DNA of 11,098 bases, taken from Bacteroidota bacterium. Its GTDB lineage: Bacteria > Bacteroidota > Bacteroidia > Bacteroidales > Prolixibacteraceae. The translations under genes were made by a program, and so were the position numbers. Under the pieces are notes generated by a model. It saw nothing but the letters and a program-made list of their open reading frames with translations. It was not told the origin of the DNA and searched no databases. Position 1 is the stretch's first letter. Each line of letters begins with the position of its first letter. Below, one piece after another: positions 1-6,289 of the stretch. Location: NCBI GenBank assembly GCA_030691295.1, contig JAUYEQ010000607.1, positions 1-11,098 of the forward strand, read 5' to 3'.

Positions 1-30
1 GAGACAAACGCTAACCAAAACAGATCAGTT

Positions 31-1866
31 ATGAAACAACTTACCTTATTCATTATTCTGTCGTTTCTACTGTCATCAAACCTGTATTCACAATCAATCA
101 CTACACCTGTTGTAGAAGGCAGATTAAAAAAGTGGCATACACTCCGGTTTATTTTTGAGGGCCCTCAGTGCAGCGAAACAGATTTCAATCCCAATCCTTT
201 TCTCGATTACCGGCTCGAAGTAACCTTCACCAATGGAAATAAGGCATATAAAATTCCCGGATTTTTTGCTGCTGATGGGCGTGCAGCCGAAACCGGTGCA
301 ATTTCAGGAAATAAATGGCAGGTAAATTTCGTGCCCGATGAAACCGGGACCTGGAAATACCTGGTTTCATTCCGAAGCGGAAAAGATATTTCGATCAGTG
401 ATGAGGCAAGTGAAGGGCAAGCATTGGCTCCCAACGGCACATCAGGCACATTTAAAATTACAGAAACCGATAAAAATGCTCCGGGTTTCCTCTCCAAAGG
501 CAGGGTTGAATATGTAGGAGAACGCTACCTGAAATTCAGCGAAACAGGCGAATATTTCCTGAAAAACGGAGCCGACAGTCCTGAAAATTTTCTGGCTTAT
601 GTCGATTTTGACCAGACTTACCGCTACGGAAGTAAAGCTATTTTCCGCGAAGGGGAAGCCAATCCAAAGGAAAGCTGTCACAAATACGAAACGCATATCA
701 AAGACTGGAAAGCTGGCGATCCGACCTGGCAGGGCGGAAAAGGCAAAGGTATTATTGGAGCGCTGAATTATCTGGCTTCGCAGGGTGTGAACTCGCAATA
801 CATGCTCACAATGAACATTCAGGGCGATGGAAAGGATGTGTGGCCGTATGCCGATCACAATGAGCGATATCGTTTCGACTGTTCGAAACTGGCACAGTGG
901 GACATTGTTTTTAATCACATGGATCGTTTGGGAATGATGATTCATTTCGTACTTCAGGAAACTGAAAACGAATGTTTGCTCGATGGCGGACACACAAACG
1001 TTCAGCGAAAAGTATATTTACGCGAACTGGTGGCACGTTTTGGCCATCATCTGGCCGTTACCTGGAACCTGGGCGAAGAAAACGGGCCTGCCGACTGGAC
1101 ACCGGTTGCTCAAACAGATCAGATGCGCAAAGACATGGCCAACTACCTGAAATACATCAATCCTTATCCGAATTTTGTGGTTGTTCATACCCATGCCGAC
1201 GACAAACATCAGGACATGGTGCTCAATCCGCTGCTGGGATTTGAATCGCTTGACGGACCGTCTATGCAGATTCACAATGTTCAACCAGTAAATGCACGAA
1301 TCACTCATTTTATCAACGAATCGGCCAAAACAAAAAAGCCATGGGTGGTGATGTTCGACGAACTTGGCCCGGCACACAAAGGCGTAATGCCTGATGAATT
1401 TGATGCGCAGCACGATACTGTTCGTAATTACGCTTTATGGGGCAGCCTGATGGCCGGAGCCGCTGGTGCCGAATGGTATTTTGGCTACCGCTACCCGCAC
1501 AACGATCTGATGTGTGAAGATTTCCGCAGCCGCGAACTATGGTGGAAACAAACCAAAATTGCCACCGACTTTTTCCTGAATAACTTACCGCTTGCCCAAA
1601 TGAACGCTGCCAACGAACTGGTCAGTCAGGCCAATGCTTTTTGTTTTGCCAAATCAGGAGAAGTTTATGTAGTTTATCTCCCAAAAGCAGAACAAACGAC
1701 AATCGCCTTGCCTGCCGGAAAATTCAGTATCAAATGGTTTAACCCGCGAATCGGAGGAAAACTTCAGGATGGAACCTTAAAAACGCTCAATGGCGGTGGA
1801 AAAGTTTCGCTGGGAATGCCATTGGTAAATGATGGAAGAGATTGGGTGGTGTTGATAAGGAAATAA
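31..1866 (+). CDS. Exported DUF5060-type glycoside hydrolase-like protein
   Basis: This 611-residue protein begins with a Sec signal peptide (hydrophobic core about residues 5-18, likely cleavage after LYS or LYSQ near 20-21), so it acts in the periplasm or at the cell surface. Residues 25-115 look like the DUF5060 beta-sandwich that precedes TIM-barrel domains in putative glycosidases (motifs KWHTLRFIF, ADGR, GTWKY). The middle (about 155-500) has barrel-like landmarks: NLGEEN at 346-351 and FDELGP at 442-447, each placing a Glu where clan-A glycosidases carry the acid/base and nucleophile, so E349 or E350 and E444 are candidate catalytic residues. The last 90 residues resemble the small beta-sandwich often labelled putative collagen-binding. 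The reaction and substrate are unknown; a role in plant-type glycan cleavage is inferred from the neighbours. The start is preferred because the signal peptide begins there. Only 30 bp of upstream DNA is visible, so its promoter, or a preceding operon gene, lies outside the window. The stop codon sits in a strong hairpin. Confidence 0.85.
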   Translation: MKQLTLFIILSFLLSSNLYSQSITTPVVEGRLKKWHTLRFIFEGPQCSETDFNPNPFLDYRLEVTFTNGNKAYKIPGFFAADGRAAETGAISGNKWQVNFVPDETGTWKYLVSFRSGKDISISDEASEGQALAPNGTSGTFKITETDKNAPGFLSKGRVEYVGERYLKFSETGEYFLKNGADSPENFLAYVDFDQTYRYGSKAIFREGEANPKESCHKYETHIKDWKAGDPTWQGGKGKGIIGALNYLASQGVNSQYMLTMNIQGDGKDVWPYADHNERYRFDCSKLAQWDIVFNHMDRLGMMIHFVLQETENECLLDGGHTNVQRKVYLRELVARFGHHLAVTWNLGEENGPADWTPVAQTDQMRKDMANYLKYINPYPNFVVVHTHADDKHQDMVLNPLLGFESLDGPSMQIHNVQPVNARITHFINESAKTKKPWVVMFDELGPAHKGVMPDEFDAQHDTVRNYALWGSLMAGAAGAEWYFGYRYPHNDLMCEDFRSRELWWKQTKIATDFFLNNLPLAQMNAANELVSQANAFCFAKSGEVYVVYLPKAEQTTIALPAGKFSIKWFNPRIGGKLQDGTLKTLNGGGKVSLGMPLVNDGRDWVVLIRK

Positions 1867-1880
1867 TATTCCTTATCAGC
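1851..1880 (+). terminator. 12-bp hairpin over the DUF5060 gene stop codon
   Basis: Positions 1851-1862 and 1869-1880 form an inverted repeat around the 6-nt loop ATAATA. The inner ten pairs (TGATAAGGAA with TTCCTTATCA) are perfect, followed outward by a G-U wobble and a G-C pair. The stop codon TAA at 1864-1866 is in the loop. There is no downstream run of T, so a classic intrinsic terminator is uncertain; a 3'-end stabilising or attenuating hairpin between this gene and the dehydrogenase gene is equally possible. Confidence 0.5.
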
Positions 1881-1954
1881 TGGCATCTTCATTCCTCCAA
1901 CAATTTCCGCATTCGGTTTGTTAATCCTGTAATCAACAATTAAAATCCAATGCG

Positions 1955-3364
1955 ATGAAACCACTTCAACGGATAATTTCAATATTGTTTTTCATACTGA
2001 TATTCAGTACCGCTGGTTGTCAAAAAACACAATCTGAAAACAATGCGGAAAACATGGAGCTTTTTGCTTCAGGATTAAGCAGTACGGTTTGCATCACAAA
2101 TGCGGGCGACAACCGATTGTTTGTGGTCGATCAGGCCGGCTATATCCGGATTGTTGATTCCGACGGTATCGTAAGAACGCAGCCTTTTCTCGATATTCAT
2201 GACAGGGTAACTTTCGGAGGTGAACGTGGCTTGCTGGGCCTTGCTTTCCACCCTGATTATAAAACAAACGGTTTTTTTTACGTAAATTATGTCGGCCCCG
2301 GTGACATTACAAACATTTCAAGGTTTAAAGTAAATTCGGGTAATCCTGAAATTGCCGATCCAACCAGCGAGTTGAAGATAATGACCATCACGCAGCCATA
2401 TTCAAACCATAACGGGGGAACTTTGTGTTTTGGTCCCGATGGATATTTATACATTGGTCTCGGCGATGGTGGTTCATCAGGCGATCCAGGCAACCGCTCA
2501 CAGAACCCGATGACCCTTCTGGGTAAAATGCTCAGGATCGACATTAACAATGGAAATCCATATTCCGTCCCAACTACAAATCCATTTTTCAACAGTTCCA
2601 CCACCTTGCCCGAAATATGGTCGCTGGGATTGCGAAACCCCTGGAAGTTCAGCTTCGACCGGCTCACCGGCGATATGTGGATTGCCGATGTTGGACAAAA
2701 TGCGGTGGAAGAGGTCAACTTTCAGGCTGCTACCAGCCTGGGTGGTGAAAACTACGGATGGCGATGCTACGAAGGCAATCAGACCTACAATACTTCAGGA
2801 TGTGCAGCGGCATCAACTTTAACATTTCCGGTTTACACTTATCCGCAAGGAACCGAATGCTCTGTAACCGGAGGCAATGTTTACCGGGGCGATGTATCTT
2901 CAGCATATTACGGGCATTATTTTTTTGCTGATTATTGTTCCGACAGGATCTGGACCTTGCACAAAGTCGGAGAGAATTGGGTTAAAGAAGATTTCGGTCG
3001 GTTTACCGGCAACAATTTCAGCACATTTGGCGAAGGTTCCGATGGTAAACTTTATGTTGCCGGAAGAGGAAGCGGAAAGATATACCGTGTGGTTGGAAAT
3101 ACCACGGGAATCAATGACAGCAAAATTCTGTCAGGTGTTAAAATAATTCAGATACCCAACTCAAATAAAATCCGCATAGAATCCGGGCAAAATAACCGTC
3201 AGGAAATTCAAATTGCACTGAACGATATTAAAGGTACAGTCCTACACAAAACCACCACTTCCGAAGCCAGTTACGAATTCGATCCCGGCAAGCTGGCTTT
3301 TGGTACTTATATTCTGAACATTGTAATTGATGGCAAAAAATTAACCCACAAACTGATCATGTAA
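1955..3364 (+). CDS. PQQ-dependent glucose/sorbosone dehydrogenase-like protein with T9SS sorting domain
   Basis: This 469-residue exported protein belongs to the glucose/sorbosone dehydrogenase (GSDH, six-bladed beta-propeller) family, which also covers HHIP-like proteins. Family landmarks are visible: ERGLLGLAFHPDY at 90-102, NHNGG at 151-155 followed by GPDGYLYIGLGDGG at 160-173, and GLRNPWKFSFD at 225-235 followed by WIADVGQ at 242-248. H152 and R227 match the His and Arg that contact PQQ or substrate in characterised soluble aldose dehydrogenases. Cysteines at 271, 283, 302 and 328 recall the HHIP-like branch. Residues about 395-469 form a separate T9SS type A sorting domain (GTYILNIVIDGKKLTHKLIM at the extreme end). 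The N-terminus has a lipobox-like STAGC with Cys22. The likely reaction is oxidation of aldoses with PQQ, but binding of PQQ is not proven and the protein may have another sugar-related role. It lies 88 bp after the DUF5060 gene and 62 bp before the GH43 gene. Confidence 0.85.
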   Translation: MKPLQRIISILFFILIFSTAGCQKTQSENNAENMELFASGLSSTVCITNAGDNRLFVVDQAGYIRIVDSDGIVRTQPFLDIHDRVTFGGERGLLGLAFHPDYKTNGFFYVNYVGPGDITNISRFKVNSGNPEIADPTSELKIMTITQPYSNHNGGTLCFGPDGYLYIGLGDGGSSGDPGNRSQNPMTLLGKMLRIDINNGNPYSVPTTNPFFNSSTTLPEIWSLGLRNPWKFSFDRLTGDMWIADVGQNAVEEVNFQAATSLGGENYGWRCYEGNQTYNTSGCAAASTLTFPVYTYPQGTECSVTGGNVYRGDVSSAYYGHYFFADYCSDRIWTLHKVGENWVKEDFGRFTGNNFSTFGEGSDGKLYVAGRGSGKIYRVVGNTTGINDSKILSGVKIIQIPNSNKIRIESGQNNRQEIQIALNDIKGTVLHKTTTSEASYEFDPGKLAFGTYILNIVIDGKKLTHKLIM

Positions 3365-3367
3365 ATA

Positions 3368-3398
3368 ATTGTCTTTTCGTCCGAAGCTTTTAACTTTA
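3368..3398 (+). promoter_or_regulatory. Candidate Bacteroidota -33/-7 promoter for the GH43 gene
   Basis: ATTG at 3368-3371, 19 bp and then TAACTTTA at 3391-3398 match the Bacteroidota consensus TTTG ... TAnnTTTG at 3 of 4 and 5 of 6 informative bases, with about the expected spacing. It sits 28 bp upstream of the GH43 ATG in the 62-bp gap, overlapping no coding DNA. This would let the GH43 gene be transcribed separately from the dehydrogenase gene. Short degenerate motifs occur by chance in AT-rich DNA, so this is tentative. Confidence 0.35.
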
Positions 3399-3426
3399 CG
3401 GTTCCAAATAACCGAACCAAATACAA

Positions 3427-4551
3427 ATGGCCAGAAAGTTTCAACTCTTTTTACTTGCTTTTTTTTGTGCATTTATCCTGAAAGCACAGTCATCCCAACA
3501 AATTATTCCCGGAGAAATCTGGAAAGACAATACCGGGACCCATATCAATGCCCACGGCGGCGGAGTGTTATACCACGAAGGCGTTTACTACTGGTATGGC
3601 GAACATAAAATCGCCGGAAAAATTGGGAACACCGCACAGGTGGGTGTTGGCTGTTATTCGTCGAACGATTTGTATAATTGGAAAAACGAAGGAATTGCCC
3701 TGAAAGTGGACGAAACCAATCCTGAAAGTGATATTGCCAAAGGTTGCATCCTGGAGCGTCCGAAGGTGATTTACAACGCAAAAACCAAAAAGTTCGTGAT
3801 GTGGTTTCATCTCGAATTGAAAGGCAAAGGGTACGATGCCGCCCGCAGCGGTGTTGCCGTCAGCGATCATCCAACAGGCCCGTTTATTTTCCTGAAAAGC
3901 TTCCGGCCAAACGCCGGTTACTGGCCGGTCAATGTTCAGTCTTTTCATAAAAAAAAGGTTGCTGATTGGGTTAAACCCCATTATTGCGGCGGGAAAGGAT
4001 GTTTGCCTGCACACGTTGATTCTGTAAATATTTTAGGCCGCGATTTCATAGGTGGACAAATGGCCCGCGACATGAACTTGTTTGTCGATGACGATGGTTC
4101 AGCCTATCACATTTATTCTTCAGAAGAAAACAGCTCCACGCACATTTCAAAACTCACCGACGATTATCAATCGTACTCCGGAAAATATTTCCGCGTTTTT
4201 CCGGGACGATACATGGAAGGTGCTGCACTTTTTAAACGCAACGGCAAATATTACATCATCGCCTCCGATTGCACTGGTTGGGATCCCAATGCAGCCCGCT
4301 CTGCAGTAGCTGACGAGATTTTCGGAACATGGACTGAACTTGGAAATCCGGCAATTGGTAAAGATTCGGAACTTACTTTCCATTCACAAAGCACCTTTGT
4401 ATTGAAGGTTCAGGGTAAAAAAGACAGTTACATTTACATGGGCGACCGCTGGACACCCGACAATCCGATTGATGGCCGATATGTTTGGTTACCCATTGTA
4501 TTCGAAGGCAATGCCCCAAAGTTTTATTGGAAAGATAAATGGAATTTGTAG
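3427..4551 (+). CDS. GH43 exo-beta-1,3-galactanase/beta-galactosidase-like glycosidase
   Basis: This 374-residue protein has a signal peptide (hydrophobic 6-18, likely cleavage after LKA at 20) and one five-bladed GH43 propeller with no accessory domain. It resembles the galactan-active branch (subfamilies 24/34), whose members cut beta-1,3-galactan of arabinogalactan proteins or release terminal galactose. Visible signatures are NAHGGGVLYHEGVYYWYGEHK-like residues around 41-61, ERPKV at 110-114, MEGAALFKRNGKYY at 263-276, TFHSQSTF at 317-324 and MGDRW at 338-342. E264 is the likely general acid, E110 is the conserved ERPK Glu, and Q321 lines up with the Gln seen in place of the usual base in fungal Pc1,3Gal43A. 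The Asp that opens most GH43 propellers is absent (AHGGG instead), as expected for this branch. An insertion at about 165-212 separates it from the fungal enzyme and appears typical of Bacteroidota members. The exact specificity cannot be fixed. Its TAG stop lies in a palindromic repeat. Confidence 0.88.
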   Translation: MARKFQLFLLAFFCAFILKAQSSQQIIPGEIWKDNTGTHINAHGGGVLYHEGVYYWYGEHKIAGKIGNTAQVGVGCYSSNDLYNWKNEGIALKVDETNPESDIAKGCILERPKVIYNAKTKKFVMWFHLELKGKGYDAARSGVAVSDHPTGPFIFLKSFRPNAGYWPVNVQSFHKKKVADWVKPHYCGGKGCLPAHVDSVNILGRDFIGGQMARDMNLFVDDDGSAYHIYSSEENSSTHISKLTDDYQSYSGKYFRVFPGRYMEGAALFKRNGKYYIIASDCTGWDPNAARSAVADEIFGTWTELGNPAIGKDSELTFHSQSTFVLKVQGKKDSYIYMGDRWTPDNPIDGRYVWLPIVFEGNAPKFYWKDKWNL

Positions 4552-4591
4552 GGGCGACCTTTGTGATCGCCCGCGCCTGATGTGACCGCCC
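4548..4591. repeat. GGGGCGACC...TCGCCC palindromic interspersed-type repeat
   Basis: The sequence GTAGGGGCGACC starts here. GGGCGA (4552-4557) pairs with TCGCCC (4567-4572) around a 9-nt loop, giving a GC-rich hairpin in an AT-rich gap. The right arm is echoed: TGTGATCGCCC at 4562-4572 and TGTGACCGCCC at 4581-4591, a 19-bp offset. From general knowledge, GTAGGGGCGACC-loop-GGTCGCCC elements are scattered in many copies in various bacterial genomes including Bacteroidota. Copy number here cannot be seen from one window. The first bases supply the TAG stop of the GH43 gene. Confidence 0.6.
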
Positions 4592-4616
4592 ATGAAAATG
4601 AATTCTAAATGACAAA

Positions 4617-4757
4617 TGAATATTTATGGCAGAAGCAGCACCAGAGGTGCAAAATATTTGTAGAAAAAACATCGAAAATGAATTCACCGTCCGCGGAAAA
4701 ATGCCCTATCAAAGCAAAAGTCCTGATTCGGACGGAATAGAATATGTTTTGAAATAG
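4617..4757 (+). repeat. Second intergenic repeat-like element containing a 43-codon ORF
   Basis: This stretch holds two internal inverted repeats: GCACC-AGA-GGTGC at 4638-4650 and CCGTCCG (4687-4693) with CGGACGG (4729-4735) around 35 nt. It also reads as an open frame from ATG 4626 to TAG 4755-4757, 43 residues beginning MAEAAPEVQNICRKN. The peptide has no signal, membrane segment or recognised domain, and no clear ribosome site. Its CACCAGAGGTGC...TTTGTAGAAA core resembles a motif I associate with dispersed intergenic repeats in Bacteroidota, which can appear as short spurious ORFs. I therefore favour a repeat over a gene, though a small real gene is not excluded. It lies between the GH43 and esterase genes. 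Confidence 0.45.
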
Positions 4758-4796
4758 AAATCAATATGACAAATAACTAAACTAAAAATATCAACA

Positions 4797-6185
4797 ATGA
4801 AACAACTCTTTTTAACCTTATTGATTCTATTCGTATTCACCACAAACATGTTCGCGAAAATCATTCTCCCATCGGTATTTGCCGATAACATGGTGCTGCA
4901 ACAAAATTCTGATGTTGCCATTTGGGGTTGGTCCGATCCGGGCGAAACCGTAAAAATTGTGACAAGCTGGAATTCCAAAGACACTGTAAAAGTAAAGGCA
5001 AACAATTCTTCCAAATGGGAAACTACCATCAAAACCATTGCAGCCGGAGGCCCCTACTCCATTCAGATCTTGGGAAACGGCAAAGTTGAACTGAAAAATG
5101 TAATGCTGGGCGAAGTCTGGATTTGCAGCGGTCAGTCGAACATGGAATGGAGCGTAAACGCCAAAATCAATAATGGTGAAGAAGAAGCGGCAAAAGCGAA
5201 TCATCCGGATATCCGCATTTTTCACGTTCAGAAAATTGGCGCCGAATTTCCTCAGCAAACCTGCTACGCATCCTGGGCTGTTTGTACTCCTGAAACAATG
5301 CGCTCAACCAGTGCAATTGGCTATTTTTTCGCACGCGAGTTACAGCAAAAACTGAATGTTCCGGTTGGTATCATCGTTTCGGCGTGGGGCGGGACTCCCG
5401 CTGAAGTTTGGATCGAAAAAAGTCGCATCGAAAATAATCCTGAACTAAACAAAGCCAAATACAAGGAAAATTTTGACTGGTGGCCGGGGACAGCAGGTGC
5501 ATTGTACAATTCAATGATCGCTCCCGTTGTTCCCTATGGAATCGCAGGCGCCATTTGGTATCAAGGCGAATCGAACTGCGGAAATTACCAGATCTATTCA
5601 AAACTGATGAAATCCCTGATCGAAAACTGGCGTACCGATTTCAAAAAGGATTTTCCGTTCTATCAGGTTCAAATCGCACCATATACCTACGGAGATCAGG
5701 GAACTTCGGAATACCTGCGCGAACAGCAGGAACTGGTTACCAAAAATGTTCCAAATACCGGAATGGTCGTTATTTCCGATCTGGTTGACAACATCAAGGA
5801 TATTCACCCGCGAAACAAGCTGGATGTTGGCAAACGACTTGCAAATTATGCTTTGGCCGAAACATACAAACAAAATGTTGGCGCATACAAAAGCCCGTCT
5901 TTTGAATCGATGAAAGTCGAAAAAGACAAAATGCGCATCACTTTCAGCAATGCCGCTGCAGGCTTGAAATCGACAGGAAAAACTCCCGCAAAATTTCTGA
6001 TTGCAGGCGACGATCAGAAATTCATTGAAGCCTCTGCCAAAATTGAGGGAAACACAGTATTACTTTCTTCCAAATTGGTGAAAACTCCGGTGGCTGCCCG
6101 TTTTTGTTTCGACGACACCTCAATGCCAGATGTTTTCAGTTCAGAAGGATTGCCACTGGCTCCGTTTCGGACAGATAAGTGGTAG
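4797..6185 (+). CDS. Sialate O-acetylesterase-like SGNH carbohydrate esterase
   Basis: This 462-residue protein has a signal peptide (hydrophobic 4-17, probable cleavage after MFA at 20) and belongs to the SASA/DUF303 group of SGNH esterases, which remove acetyl groups from sugars. Residues 21-105 form the N-terminal beta-sandwich typical of bacterial members (LPSVFADNMVLQQ at 24-36, then WGW). The catalytic domain starts with GEVWICSGQSNMEWSV at 105-120, where S114 is the nucleophile. WGGTPAEVW (197-205) and WYQGESN (254-260) are the oxyanion-side blocks, and DIHPRNK (335-341) supplies D335 and H337 of the triad. The length is normal for the short form of the family, with a small C-terminal beta-domain (about 365-462). 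Despite the family name, members in glycan loci often act on acetylated plant polysaccharides; nothing else here suggests sialic acid use. The leader is A-rich without a Shine-Dalgarno motif. The start is supported by the signal peptide. Confidence 0.9.
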   Translation: MKQLFLTLLILFVFTTNMFAKIILPSVFADNMVLQQNSDVAIWGWSDPGETVKIVTSWNSKDTVKVKANNSSKWETTIKTIAAGGPYSIQILGNGKVELKNVMLGEVWICSGQSNMEWSVNAKINNGEEEAAKANHPDIRIFHVQKIGAEFPQQTCYASWAVCTPETMRSTSAIGYFFARELQQKLNVPVGIIVSAWGGTPAEVWIEKSRIENNPELNKAKYKENFDWWPGTAGALYNSMIAPVVPYGIAGAIWYQGESNCGNYQIYSKLMKSLIENWRTDFKKDFPFYQVQIAPYTYGDQGTSEYLREQQELVTKNVPNTGMVVISDLVDNIKDIHPRNKLDVGKRLANYALAETYKQNVGAYKSPSFESMKVEKDKMRITFSNAAAGLKSTGKTPAKFLIAGDDQKFIEASAKIEGNTVLLSSKLVKTPVAARFCFDDTSMPDVFSSEGLPLAPFRTDKW

Positions 6186-6195
6186 AACAACCACT
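6178..6195 (+). terminator. Hairpin over the esterase gene stop codon
   Basis: AGTGGT (6178-6183) and ACCACT (6190-6195) are perfect inverted repeats around the 6-nt loop AGAACA. The TAG stop spans stem and loop (6183-6185). A run of six T follows at 6224-6229, but about 28 nt away, which is too far for a standard intrinsic terminator. This may be a weak 3'-end structure or chance. Confidence 0.25.
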
Positions 6196-6289
6196 GCTGC
6201 GACTGACCGGTGAGCAAGCCCGATTTTTTGCCTACCTTGCAGCGAATGACAGATTTTCTGTTTGAACAAATATTAATCAAAAATTAGCC

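Noticed and set aside
442..993. Minus-strand open frame of 183 codons inside the DUF5060 gene, and similar long antisense frames such as 9438-9911 inside the GH2 gene
   Set aside because: They lie wholly opposite well-supported genes, have low-complexity translations without recognisable domains, and are expected shadows of the sense codon usage.
6224..6240. TTTTTTGCC and TACCTTGC before the beta-helix gene as Bacteroidota promoter elements
   Set aside because: The individual boxes look suggestive, but they are only a few bases apart instead of about 20, and TACCTTGC lacks one T of the consensus.
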